Shown one piece after another: positions 31,907-40,693 of a stretch of DNA of 52,712 nucleotides; within the stretch, counting starts at the first letter, position 1, and each line of letters starts with the position of its first letter. The position numbers and the translations under genes were made by a program. The notes below the pieces were generated by a model, which saw only the letters and a list, made by a program, of their open reading frames with translations, did not search any database and was not told the origin of the DNA. The stretch spans positions 1 to 52,712 of the forward strand of contig CACXJZ010000037.1 in NCBI GenBank assembly GCA_902768105.1, written 5' to 3'. Origin of the DNA: an uncultured Prevotellaceae bacterium. Its GTDB lineage: Bacteria > Bacteroidota > Bacteroidia > Bacteroidales > Bacteroidaceae.

Positions 31907-32395
31907 TCAGTCTTTGGACAGAGGATCAGGAGCGGCCTTGACGCTGTCAATGGGCATTTCGCTGATGTTTTCTGCCTGTATGGGTGTTGCCGTGATGGAG
32001 TCGGACTGCTGCTTGTAGTTGGCAGCGTAGTCGGCACGCGGGTCGTTCCAGTTGGCGTCCCAGGGCTTCTGGGCTGCCTGGCCGAGCGTGAGGAATATGG
32101 CTACCACAGCAGCAGCCTTGAAGAGCGGCATAAGGCGATGGCTGAGACGAATCTCACGGGCCTTAACTGCTGGCTGCTGGTCATTGATCATCTCCATGAT
32201 ACGGGCATCGAAGTCATCGCCCAGCACGGTCTGCTGACGCTCTGTGAGCTGGAAGGCAAAGAGGTCACGATACTTCTCCAAACCGGCGGGAATATCCTTC
32301 TGGCTGAAGAATGCACGCAGGATTTCCTCTTCTTCCAATGAGGTCTCCACTGCGAAGTAGCGCTCCAAAAGCTGTTCGATGTACTTGTAATCCAT
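31907..32395 (-). CDS. probable anti-sigma factor paired with the ECF sigma factor
   Basis: A 162-residue protein beginning MDYKYIEQLLERYFAVETSL. It has an N-terminal acidic helical part of about 80 residues (EEEEILRAFF), one membrane helix (LMPLFKAAAVVAIFLTLGQA, about 98-115) and a short outer tail. This type is common directly after ECF sigma genes in Bacteroidales and is read as the membrane anti-sigma factor; direct proof is lacking in the sequence. The start is 32395; the longer frame has no family support. It is the last gene of the topA operon. Confidence 0.65.
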   Translation of the reverse strand: MDYKYIEQLLERYFAVETSLEEEEILRAFFSQKDIPAGLEKYRDLFAFQLTERQQTVLGDDFDARIMEMINDQQPAVKAREIRLSHRLMPLFKAAAVVAIFLTLGQAAQKPWDANWNDPRADYAANYKQQSDSITATPIQAENISEMPIDSVKAAPDPLSKD

Positions 32396-32470
32396 ACTGA
32401 TGTTTTTTCGTGTCTCTATATATAATGACGATTGGGGAGGGGAAATGTTACAGGAAAACACAAAAAAAGT

Positions 32471-32989
32471 TCAATTCTCTTCTGTTTCTATCTTACGGAA
32501 GCGCTCGCGAATGGTCTGGCGCGCACGGAAGATGTTTATCTTTACCTGTTCTTCGCTGATGCCGAGGATGGTGGCAATGTCGCGGTAGCTCTTTTCCTCG
32601 ATGTCGCGTAACTGCATGCAGCTGCGCTGCTTCTCGGGCAGGCTGTCAATGAGCCGTCGTACCAGTCGGATGCGGTCGCGCTGCATGGTCTGTTCCTCGG
32701 GCGAGGGGGCGAAGGGGAGAAGGTGGAGGCTGGAGGGTGCTTCGTCGAGCGTCAGCGTCTGACTGCCGGCACGCCGTGTCTTATCGACGGCGAGGTTGTG
32801 GCAGATGGTGAGGCAGAAGGTCTCGATGTTGTCAATCTGCTGCCAGCTGTCGCGACGGTTCCATACCTTGATCATTGTTTCCTGGACAACATCCTCTGCC
32901 TCCGCAGGATTCAGCGTGATGCGGAGTGCCAGCCGGTAGAGCTTGTTCTTCAGCGGCAGGATGTCGTTCTGGAAACTGATGTTACTCAC
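32471..32989 (-). CDS. ECF RNA polymerase sigma factor
   Basis: A 172-residue ECF sigma factor. Region 2 is ILPLKNKLYRLALRITLNPA with EDVVQETMIKVW; region 4 is EEKSYRDIATILGISEEQVK. The proposed start is GTG 32989 (VSNISFQND), in an 8-base overlap with the end of argB (GTGAGTAA); no ATG fits. A GC-rich word (32700-32735) encodes the SSLHLLPFAPSPEEQ linker between regions 2 and 4. It is carried at the end of a housekeeping operon, with its presumed anti-sigma partner next. Confidence 0.85.
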   Translation of the reverse strand: MSNISFQNDILPLKNKLYRLALRITLNPAEAEDVVQETMIKVWNRRDSWQQIDNIETFCLTICHNLAVDKTRRAGSQTLTLDEAPSSLHLLPFAPSPEEQTMQRDRIRLVRRLIDSLPEKQRSCMQLRDIEEKSYRDIATILGISEEQVKINIFRARQTIRERFRKIETEEN

Positions 32990-33761
32990 TGCGAATAATG
33001 GTTCCGTGATGGCCGTCGATGGCGGTGGCAAGGGTGATAATGACGCGGCTGACTCCAGACTCGACTGCTGCGAGGGCGTTCTCAATCTTCGGCAGCATGC
33101 CGCCGGAGATGGTGCCGTCGGCCTTGTAGCGCTCGAAGTCAGCGCGGGTAATCTCAGGGATGAGCGACGTGTCGTCGTCAGGGTTACGCATGACGCCGGG
33201 CTTCTCGAACGAATAGATGAGCGTGACGTCATAGAGCGATGCCAGGGCTTTGGCGGTCTCGGAGGCAATGGTGTCGGCGTTGGTGTTGAGTATGTGGCCC
33301 TCGCCGTTGTGGGTCAGCGGTGCCATGACGGGCGTGATGCCTGCCTCGATGAAACGGCTGAGCATCGCACCGTCGGCCTGATCCACGTCGCCTACAAAGC
33401 CGTAGTCGATACCGTCTTTCAATGGACGCTTATGGCTACGGATGACGTTGGCGTCAGCGCCTGTCAGTCCGATGGCATTGATGCCGTTGGCCTGAAGACG
33501 GGCCACTACCTGCTTGTTGACCAGGCCGCCATAGACCATTGTCACCACTTCGAGCATCTGCGCATCAGTAATGCGACGGCCATTCACCATCTTCGTCTCA
33601 ATGCCGAGCTGCTCGGCTACCTTGGTTGCCCTGCGTCCTCCGCCATGCACGAGCACCTTGCGGCCCTCGATGGCGCTGAAGTCACGTAATAACTGAGAGA
33701 GCTGTAGTTCATCCTCAACTACAGCTCCTCCGACCTTGACTATTGTCAGTTTCTCTTTCAT
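32982..33761 (-). CDS. argB: acetylglutamate kinase
   Basis: A 259-residue amino acid kinase, second step of arginine synthesis (phosphorylates N-acetylglutamate). IVKVGGAVVED is the phosphate-binding Lys loop, LVHGGGRRATKV the acetylglutamate site, and ILNTNADTIASETAKAL and SGGMLPKIENA are family motifs. The start overlaps the stop of speA by 4 bases (ATGA). Confidence 0.93.
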   Translation of the reverse strand: MKEKLTIVKVGGAVVEDELQLSQLLRDFSAIEGRKVLVHGGGRRATKVAEQLGIETKMVNGRRITDAQMLEVVTMVYGGLVNKQVVARLQANGINAIGLTGADANVIRSHKRPLKDGIDYGFVGDVDQADGAMLSRFIEAGITPVMAPLTHNGEGHILNTNADTIASETAKALASLYDVTLIYSFEKPGVMRNPDDDTSLIPEITRADFERYKADGTISGGMLPKIENALAAVESGVSRVIITLATAIDGHHGTIIRSE

Positions 33762-35650
33762 TCCAAATAGGTATATCCGTATAGTCCACTACGATAATTA
33801 CTTAAGAACTCCTTACCCTCCTCAAGGGTAATCTTGCCCTGCTTGACACTCTTGGCCACCCAGATTTCCAACTGGCGGACGAGCTTCTTGGGCTCGTACT
33901 GCACGTACTCCAGCACCTCGGCCACGGTCTCTCCGTCAATGATCTGGTCGATGTGGTAGCCGTTGTCCTTGACAGAGATGTGAACGGCCGTCGTGTCACC
34001 AAACAGGTTGTGCATGTCACCGAGTATCTCTTGATAGGCTCCCACGAGGAAGACGCCCAGGTAGTAGGGCTCGTTCTTCTTCAGCGGGTGTACGGGCAAC
34101 GAGTGCGAGTTGTGGCGGTTTGTAACGAAGTTGGCTATCTTACCGTCAGAGTCGCAGGTGATATCCTGCAGCGTGGCGTTGCGCGTGGGACGTTCGTTGA
34201 GACGCTGGATGGGCATGATAGGGAAGAGCTGGTCAATGGCCCACGAGTCGCTGAGGCTCTGGAACAGTGAGAAGTTGCAGAAATACTTGTCTGCCAAGAG
34301 CTTGTCGATGTTCATCAGTTCCTCGGGCACGTGTTTGAGGTTCTTGGCCAAGGCATTAATCTCATGGCAGACGCTCCAATACATGGCCTCAATCTCGGCG
34401 CGTGTCTTCAGATCGACAATGCCGTGGGCAAAGAGGTTAAGAACCTCCTCACGTATCTGCTCAGCATCGTGCCAGTCTTCGAGAACGTTACGTGGCGAGA
34501 GGTTGTCCCAAATCTCATAGAGATCTTTTACCAGCTGATGACTGTCCTCGTCGGGCTCAAACTCCTCTGGCATCTCTGGCAGCGAAGCTGTCTCCAGCAC
34601 GTCGATGACGAGCACGGAGTGGTGGGCAGCCAGCGAGCGACCGCTCTCAGTAATGAGGTTGGGGTGGGGGATGCCGTTCTTGTTGGCTGCATCGACGAAG
34701 GTGTAGATACAGTCGTTGACGTACTCCTGGATGGAGTAGTTGACGGAACTCTCGCTCGAGGGTGAACGTGTACCGTCGTAATCGACGCCCAGTCCGCCGC
34801 CGCAATCCACGAAATCGACGTTATAGCCCATCTTGTGGAGCTGGATATAGAACTGTGAAGCCTCACGCAGAGCGGTCTGAATGCGGCGTATCTTCGTGAT
34901 CTGTGAACCAATGTGGAAGTGGATGAGTCGCAGACAGTCGCGCATGTCCTTCTTATCAAGAAGGTCCAGAGCCTCCAAGAGCTGTGCGCTGGTCAGACCG
35001 AACTTCGAAGCGTCGCCGCCGCTCTCCTCCCACTTGCCTGAGCCACTGGAAGCCAGCTTGATACGGATGCCGATGTTGGGACGTACGTTGAGCTTTTTGG
35101 CTACCTTGGCAATGATCTCCAACTCGTTCATCTTCTCTACGACGATGAAGATCTGCTTGCCCATCTTCTGGGCGAGCAGGGCCAGCTCAATGTATGACTG
35201 ATCTTTGTAACCATTGCAGATGATGATGGAGTCACTTTGGCACTGCATAGCGATGACGGCATGCAGCTCGGGCTTCGAACCGGCCTCAAGTCCGAGGTTG
35301 AACTTACGGCCGTGGGAGATAATCTCCTCGACCACAGGCTGCATCTGGTTGACCTTGATGGGATAGACCACGTAGTTGTCGCCCTTGTACTCGTACTCCT
35401 TGGCAGCCTTCTTGAAACAGCTCCACGTCTTCTCGATGCGGTTGTCGAGGATGTCGGGGAAACGCAACAGTACCGGTGACTGGACGTCGCGCAATGCTAA
35501 CTCGTCCATCACTTCGCGAATATCAATCTGCGTACCGTCCTTACAGGGAGTGACATAGACGTTTCCCTGATCGTTGATGCCGAAATAGCTGGTTCCCCAG
35601 CCGTTGATGTTGTAGAGCTCCTTGGAGTCCTCAATCGTCCATTTCTTCAT
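33758..35650 (-). CDS. speA: biosynthetic arginine decarboxylase
   Basis: A 630-residue PLP enzyme of the alanine-racemase fold; it converts arginine to agmatine for polyamine synthesis. KVNQMQPVVEEI carries the PLP Lys near residue 100, GLEAGSKPEL, HFHIGSQ and DCGGGLGVDYDG are hallmark motifs, and the C-terminal region has the long ADC insert. Length is typical. It sits between aroK and argB with start/stop overlaps on both sides. Confidence 0.95.
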   Translation of the reverse strand: MKKWTIEDSKELYNINGWGTSYFGINDQGNVYVTPCKDGTQIDIREVMDELALRDVQSPVLLRFPDILDNRIEKTWSCFKKAAKEYEYKGDNYVVYPIKVNQMQPVVEEIISHGRKFNLGLEAGSKPELHAVIAMQCQSDSIIICNGYKDQSYIELALLAQKMGKQIFIVVEKMNELEIIAKVAKKLNVRPNIGIRIKLASSGSGKWEESGGDASKFGLTSAQLLEALDLLDKKDMRDCLRLIHFHIGSQITKIRRIQTALREASQFYIQLHKMGYNVDFVDCGGGLGVDYDGTRSPSSESSVNYSIQEYVNDCIYTFVDAANKNGIPHPNLITESGRSLAAHHSVLVIDVLETASLPEMPEEFEPDEDSHQLVKDLYEIWDNLSPRNVLEDWHDAEQIREEVLNLFAHGIVDLKTRAEIEAMYWSVCHEINALAKNLKHVPEELMNIDKLLADKYFCNFSLFQSLSDSWAIDQLFPIMPIQRLNERPTRNATLQDITCDSDGKIANFVTNRHNSHSLPVHPLKKNEPYYLGVFLVGAYQEILGDMHNLFGDTTAVHISVKDNGYHIDQIIDGETVAEVLEYVQYEPKKLVRQLEIWVAKSVKQGKITLEEGKEFLSNYRSGLYGYTYLE

Positions 35651-36174
35651 AGCTGCAACAGTTCTTTTGCTTTGGTTACTGAGATATTTATTTTTTCGTA
35701 TGTGTCCATCAGACTGACATCGAGCACGTGACGTGCCTTCGAGTAATACGGCTCACGCCACTCGAGCTGCTCCTTGATGAAGGTGATTAGTTCCTCGGGG
35801 GACTTGCCCTTCAGGAGCGGACGCTCGGTCTTGCCCATGAGCAGGTGTTTGTAAAGCACCTCAGCATCGGCTTTCAGCCAGATGACGTCGCCCTGACCGT
35901 TCATATAGTCCATATTGTCGAAGAAGCATGGTGTGCCACCACCGCAGCTCAACACAATGTCCTCGAACTCCGCCACCTCGTGGAGCATGTTACGCTCAAT
36001 CTCGCGGAAACCTTCCTCGCCACGCTCGGCAAATATCTGGGGCACGGTTTTGTGACGACGGCTCTCAATGTACCAGTCAAGGTCATAGAACTGGAGTCCC
36101 AGCTCCTTGGCCAAGGCACGGCCCACCGTTGTTTTGCCGGAGCCCATGTAGCCCACGAGGATGATTCGTCTCAT
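35647..36174 (-). CDS. aroK: shikimate kinase
   Basis: A 175-residue P-loop kinase that phosphorylates shikimate in the aromatic pathway. GYMGSGKTTVGRAL (8-21) is the Walker A loop, DLDWYIE the shikimate-binding Asp region, SCGGGTPCF the GGG motif, and ERPLLKG the LID. It overlaps speA by 4 bases and lies 6 bases after topA. Confidence 0.93.
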   Translation of the reverse strand: MRRIILVGYMGSGKTTVGRALAKELGLQFYDLDWYIESRRHKTVPQIFAERGEEGFREIERNMLHEVAEFEDIVLSCGGGTPCFFDNMDYMNGQGDVIWLKADAEVLYKHLLMGKTERPLLKGKSPEELITFIKEQLEWREPYYSKARHVLDVSLMDTYEKINISVTKAKELLQL

Positions 36175-36180
36175 ATGGCG

Positions 36181-38496
36181 TTATTTCTTCTTGACAGGCG
36201 TCGCATTCACAATCTTCATGCACTCCTCGTAGGTCAGCTCAGTAGCACGCTCATGCAGGTTCTTCTGCAGGCGGTAGTTCTTGCCGTCATAGACAATGTA
36301 GGGACCGTAGCGGCCGTTCAGAATCTCCAGCTTGCTGTCCTCAGCGAAGAACTTGAGGTGACGCTGAGCCTCCTCGGTGCGCTTCTGCTTAATGAGGTCA
36401 ATGGCTTCCTCAAGTGTGACGGCCATGGGGTCGGCACCCTTGGGCAGTGAGGTGTATTTCTTGTCGTGCAGTATGTAGGGACCGAAACGGCCGGCACCGA
36501 TGGTAACGGCAGAACCCTCGAAGTCGCCCAGTTCACGTGGCAGTTTGAACAGCTCCATAGCCTCCTCGAGCGTGATGCTCTCGATGCTCTTGTCCTTGGG
36601 AATCTGTGCGAACAGGGGACGCTCGCTATCGTCGGCTGTACCTATCTGTACCACAGGACCGAAACGACCAATCTTGACTGATACGGGACGGCCGCTCTTG
36701 GGGTCATTACCTAGGATACGCTCACCGGCCTTATGCTCCTGACGGGCGTTCATGGTTTTCTCTACCGTAGGCTCAAAGTCCTGGTAGAAGGATTCCATCA
36801 TCTCGTTCCATTTCTCTTTGCCCTCGGCAATCTTATCGAAGTCCTGCTCCACCTTTGCGGTGAAGTTATAATCCATGATACCAGGGAAATACTCCATCAG
36901 GAAATCGTTGACCACGATACCGATGTCGGTGGGCAGCAGTTTGCCCTTGTCGGAGCCAGCCATCTCCTTACGTGTCTTCTGGGCAATAATCTTACCCTTC
37001 AGCACATCGATGGTATAGGTACGCTCGGTACCTTTCTTGTCACCCTTCTGCACGTATTCGCGCTGCTGGATGGTGGAAATGGTCGGGGCGTAAGTGGAAG
37101 GACGGCCAATGCCCAGTTCTTCCAGTTTATGTACAAGTGAAGCCTCGGTATAACGCTGCGGTCCCTGACTGAAGCGCTCGGTAGCTGTAATCTCACGACG
37201 CTCCAGCGTCTGACCTACCTTCAACGGGGGAAGCAGGTGGGCGTACTCGTCGTCACGCTGCTCGTCATCGTCATTTGACTCGCGATAGACCTTCAGGAAA
37301 CCATCGAACTTGACAACCTCGCCGGTGGCAACAAACTGATCCTTGATGCCACTGATGGTAATGTTGACCGTCGTCTTCTCCATCTCGGCATCGGCCATCT
37401 GGCTGGCTGCCGTACGCTTCCAGATAAGTTCATAGAGGCGCTTCTCCTGTGACGTACCCTCAATCTCGGTTGCATCCATGTAGGTAGGACGAATGGCTTC
37501 GTGAGCCTCCTGTGCACCCTTGCTGCTGGTGTGGTACTGGCGGGGCTTGCTGTATTCCTTGCCGTAAAGACGGGTAATCTCCGTCTTGCTGGCATTGACA
37601 CACAGCGACGAGAGGTTCACCGAGTCCGTACGCATGTACGTGATGCGTCCGCTTTCATATAGGCGCTGTGCCACCATCATTGTCTGGCTGACCGTGAAGC
37701 CCAGCTTGCGGGCGGCCTCCTGTTGCAACGTGGAAGTGGTGAAGGGAGGCGCAGGAGTGCGCTTCATAGGTTTCTTGGTAACGTTGTCTATGGTGAACTG
37801 CGCATCCTTGCAGGCTTCCAAGAGGGCTTCCACCTCTTCGTGCGTCTTCAGGCGCTTGTCGAGCAAGGCGCGTACCTCAGTCTGCGAACCGTCGGCGTTG
37901 GTGATGGCAAAGATGGCGCTGACACTATAGAACGGCTCACTCTGGAATGCTTGTATCTCACGCTCGCGCTCTACAATCAGGCGTACGGCAACACTCTGTA
38001 CGCGACCTGCTGAAAGCGCCGGCTTCACCTTGCGCCACAATACGGGTGACAGTTTGAAACCCACCAGACGGTCGAGTACACGACGAGCCTGCTGTGCGTT
38101 GACGAGATTCATATCGAGACGGCGCGGATGCTCAATGGCTTCCAGGATGGCCGGCTTTGTAATCTCATGGAACACAATGCGGCTGGTCTTTTCCTCGTCA
38201 AGCCCGAGTACCTCGCAAAGGTGCCAGCTGATAGCTTCTCCCTCGCGGTCTTCATCGCTTGCGAGCCAAACCTTTTCGGCTTTCTTGGCATTGGCTTTCA
38301 GGTCTTTTACCAGTTTCTGCTTTTCTTCGGGAATCTCGTATTCGGGTTCCAGCGTGTCTGTATCGACACTCATCTCGTGTTTTTTCAAGTCACGGATATG
38401 TCCGTAGCTCGACATCACCTTGAAGTCGTTCCCAAGAAATTTCTCTATAGTCTTGGCCTTGGCAGGCGACTCAACAATAACCAAATTCTTTTGCAT
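36181..38496 (-). CDS. topA: DNA topoisomerase I
   Basis: A 771-residue type IA topoisomerase that relaxes negative supercoils. The TOPRIM domain starts at once (LVIVESPAKAKTIEKFLG, DEDREGEAISWHL). The active-site Tyr lies in ITYMRTDSVNLS, about residue 287. Instead of zinc ribbons, the C-terminus carries repeated GRFGPYIL-type units (KIGRFGPVVQIG, GAGRFGPYILHD, GRYGPYIVYDG). The first gene of the six-gene operon, behind a TACTTTTG box (38533-38526). Confidence 0.95.
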   Translation of the reverse strand: MQKNLVIVESPAKAKTIEKFLGNDFKVMSSYGHIRDLKKHEMSVDTDTLEPEYEIPEEKQKLVKDLKANAKKAEKVWLASDEDREGEAISWHLCEVLGLDEEKTSRIVFHEITKPAILEAIEHPRRLDMNLVNAQQARRVLDRLVGFKLSPVLWRKVKPALSAGRVQSVAVRLIVEREREIQAFQSEPFYSVSAIFAITNADGSQTEVRALLDKRLKTHEEVEALLEACKDAQFTIDNVTKKPMKRTPAPPFTTSTLQQEAARKLGFTVSQTMMVAQRLYESGRITYMRTDSVNLSSLCVNASKTEITRLYGKEYSKPRQYHTSSKGAQEAHEAIRPTYMDATEIEGTSQEKRLYELIWKRTAASQMADAEMEKTTVNITISGIKDQFVATGEVVKFDGFLKVYRESNDDDEQRDDEYAHLLPPLKVGQTLERREITATERFSQGPQRYTEASLVHKLEELGIGRPSTYAPTISTIQQREYVQKGDKKGTERTYTIDVLKGKIIAQKTRKEMAGSDKGKLLPTDIGIVVNDFLMEYFPGIMDYNFTAKVEQDFDKIAEGKEKWNEMMESFYQDFEPTVEKTMNARQEHKAGERILGNDPKSGRPVSVKIGRFGPVVQIGTADDSERPLFAQIPKDKSIESITLEEAMELFKLPRELGDFEGSAVTIGAGRFGPYILHDKKYTSLPKGADPMAVTLEEAIDLIKQKRTEEAQRHLKFFAEDSKLEILNGRYGPYIVYDGKNYRLQKNLHERATELTYEECMKIVNATPVKKK

Positions 38497-38525
38497 CTTC
38501 TTTTATTCTAATTTTATTTGGGCTG

Positions 38526-38533
38526 CAAAAGTA
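38526..38533 (-). promoter_or_regulatory. -7 box for topA operon
   Basis: Minus-strand TACTTTTG, 29 bases before ATG 38496; no strong -33 partner. Confidence 0.5.
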
Positions 38534-38586
38534 GAGAAAAGATTTGGTTACACCTTATATATATAGAAGATTTTTAGTTTTCTTAA

Positions 38587-39117
38587 CTAAAGGAGGGGCT
38601 TTTCTTCCAGAAAACGGATGACGGCATTGCGAATACTGGTCAGTCCGAAGTCGGCAGGGTTTACCTCGTCCAAGGGTATCCACAGGCACTCGGCAGCATC
38701 GTCAGCAGCACGCACAGTCACATCGTTGGGCACGCGGACGAGATAGTCCATATCGAGCGTATGCACTCCCATGCCGCTGTATTGATAGACATTAGGACTG
38801 GAGAAGAGATACTGAATATTTTCAACATCAAGACCGGTCTCCTCCTTAATTTCTCGGAGCATGCCTTCCTCCACCGTCTCGCCCATGTCGCAGAAGCCTC
38901 CGGGCAGGTCAAGCGTGCCCTTGGCAGGCTCTTTGGCCCGACGCACGACGAGCAGTTCCTGACGTTCGTTCAGGATAAAGGCTGCTGTGGCAGAACAGGG
39001 ATTGGCATAGTACGTGAAGCCGCAGTCCTCACATTGCTTGCTCTTGAAGTTATGAACGACAAAGCGCTTACTGCCGCACACAGGGCAGTAAGCAAATTTT
39101 TCTAACGGATGCTCCAT
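38587..39117 (-). CDS. Nudix hydrolase with N-terminal zinc ribbon
   Basis: A 176-residue Nudix protein. The N-terminus has a four-Cys zinc ribbon (YCPVCGSK, then CEDCGFTYY). The Nudix box is GGFCDMGETVEEGMLREIKE followed by ET, with the metal-binding Glu pair. It resembles NADH pyrophosphatase-like Nudix proteins. The start is taken at ATG 39117, in TGATG with the stop of the esterase gene; ATG 39123 is an alternative. Confidence 0.88.
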   Translation of the reverse strand: MEHPLEKFAYCPVCGSKRFVVHNFKSKQCEDCGFTYYANPCSATAAFILNERQELLVVRRAKEPAKGTLDLPGGFCDMGETVEEGMLREIKEETGLDVENIQYLFSSPNVYQYSGMGVHTLDMDYLVRVPNDVTVRAADDAAECLWIPLDEVNPADFGLTSIRNAVIRFLEEKPLL

Positions 39118-40571
39118 CACCATTCGTCTGTTCTAAAGGGGAACAGGGGCAAACCGCCCATGTTGGCCAGATTACCTAACTGGAAGTTGCGGAAACAATA
39201 GCGCACGGCTACAGGCTCCTTCACGTCGGGAGACACCACCAAAATACCTTCGCCCCATTCGCCACCATCAGGAATCCAGTAGTGCTGAGCCTTGGCGGGA
39301 TGGAAGACGCGGTCGGCACCTGCCACCTCGAATCCCTGGATGTCTTCGAAACGACTCAAACCACCGAATTCATCGATGAAATGGAGTAAAATGGTGTCGT
39401 TCTTGATCTTCATTTCCTTGTAGGAGGGGCTCTTGGCGATGATGTTTTTCTTGCCGTATTGCTCGTTGAGTGCGAGGAACGCCAGACGTTCTCCCACCTT
39501 CTGTTTCTGCGTGGGGTGAATCTGCGTGGATTCATAGGGATAGACGCAGTCGTTGGTGCAGACGAGACCGCTGTTGGGAATAATCTGTGAGGCGCGGTAC
39601 TGCTGCTCGCGTAGGCGTGCACCCCAGTCGCCATCAACGTTGTCGTAATGATAGGGGGCAATCTGCACGAAGTAGAAAGGAATTTCACCCAGTCCGAACT
39701 GCTGGCGCCACTGATTGACAAGCAGTTTCAAACGCTCGCTGTATTGGTTGCCCGGGTCGCCGACATTCGAGCAGCCCTGATAGAAGAGAATGCCTTTGAC
39801 GGTGTAGTTCAGGATGGGATTGAACGTGCCGTTACCCCAAAGCAGTGAACGGTGGTAGTCCCACTGTGGCCAGCGCTTTACAATCTCCAGCGAGTCGGTG
39901 GGGTCGTTGGTGTATTTCTGTAAGTTCTCCTTGGTCAGCCAGCTCTCCACACGGCTACCACCCTTGTTGGCCTCGATGAGACCGACGGGAATGCCGAGCG
40001 CCTTATTGACCAGTCGGGCAAAGAAATAGCCGGTAGCCGAGAAATCCACAACGTTATCAGGTGTACACTCCTTCCACGAGCAGTCTGCATCGTCCTGCGG
40101 CTCGCTGCGCATGATACTTGGAATCTTCACGCTACGTACGCCATTTGGTTTTTGAGCCTCCAGCACAAACTGGTTAAAACCTTCCACGGGACACTGTCCG
40201 AAGCCTTTGACGGGCATCTCCATGTTCGACTGTCCGGCACACACCCACACCTCACCGGCAAGGACGTTCTGAATAATCACCTTGCCGTCGCCATCATCGA
40301 AAGTGATGGTGTAAGGGGTATAGGAAGCAGCCGGAGTAGCTACCTTGACCAGCCACTTACCAGCAGCGTCGGCCTTTGTCTTCACCGTCTTGCCATCCCA
40401 CGATGTGGTGACCTTCACTTCCTTACCAGCCTTGGCCCATCCCCAGAGACGTGCTTCGGTCTGCTGTTGTAACACCATGTTGTCGCAGATGATGTGCGGC
40501 AATCTTACCTTTGCCTGACTACTGACAGCAACCACTGTCAGCGCGGCACAAAAGAACGTTCTTAGATTCAT
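39117..40571 (-). CDS. sialate O-acetylesterase family SGNH hydrolase
   Basis: A 484-residue exported esterase with signal peptide MNLRTFFCAALTVVAVSSQA. A beta domain (about 25-105) precedes the SGNH catalytic domain with the catalytic Ser in CAGQSNMEMP (about residue 115) and HPTQKQKVGERLA near 350 supplying the Asp/His region. It removes acetyl groups from sialic acid or from plant glycans such as xylan; the substrate is undecided. It diverges from the AraC gene. Confidence 0.88.
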   Translation of the reverse strand: MNLRTFFCAALTVVAVSSQAKVRLPHIICDNMVLQQQTEARLWGWAKAGKEVKVTTSWDGKTVKTKADAAGKWLVKVATPAASYTPYTITFDDGDGKVIIQNVLAGEVWVCAGQSNMEMPVKGFGQCPVEGFNQFVLEAQKPNGVRSVKIPSIMRSEPQDDADCSWKECTPDNVVDFSATGYFFARLVNKALGIPVGLIEANKGGSRVESWLTKENLQKYTNDPTDSLEIVKRWPQWDYHRSLLWGNGTFNPILNYTVKGILFYQGCSNVGDPGNQYSERLKLLVNQWRQQFGLGEIPFYFVQIAPYHYDNVDGDWGARLREQQYRASQIIPNSGLVCTNDCVYPYESTQIHPTQKQKVGERLAFLALNEQYGKKNIIAKSPSYKEMKIKNDTILLHFIDEFGGLSRFEDIQGFEVAGADRVFHPAKAQHYWIPDGGEWGEGILVVSPDVKEPVAVRYCFRNFQLGNLANMGGLPLFPFRTDEW

Positions 40572-40600
40572 ATAGTTTCAGTTTGTTAATGTTCCGGCCA

Positions 40601-40659
40601 CAAAAGTACAAATAAATTCATAATTATTCCTCATAATTGATAATTAATTCGTAACTTTG
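40601..40659. promoter_or_regulatory. divergent promoter region, esterase / AraC regulator
   Basis: Minus-strand TACTTTTG (40608-40601) serves the esterase; plus-strand TAACTTTG (40652-40659) serves the AraC gene. The spacer is AT-rich with TAATTATT/ATAATTGATAATTAATT words. Confidence 0.6.
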
Positions 40660-40693
40660 CCGCAAAATTCAAACAAATAACTCATTTTATATT

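Noticed and set aside
31805-32341. Plus-strand 178-codon frame opposite the anti-sigma gene
   Set aside because: No promoter or domain; it mirrors the anti-sigma coding sequence.
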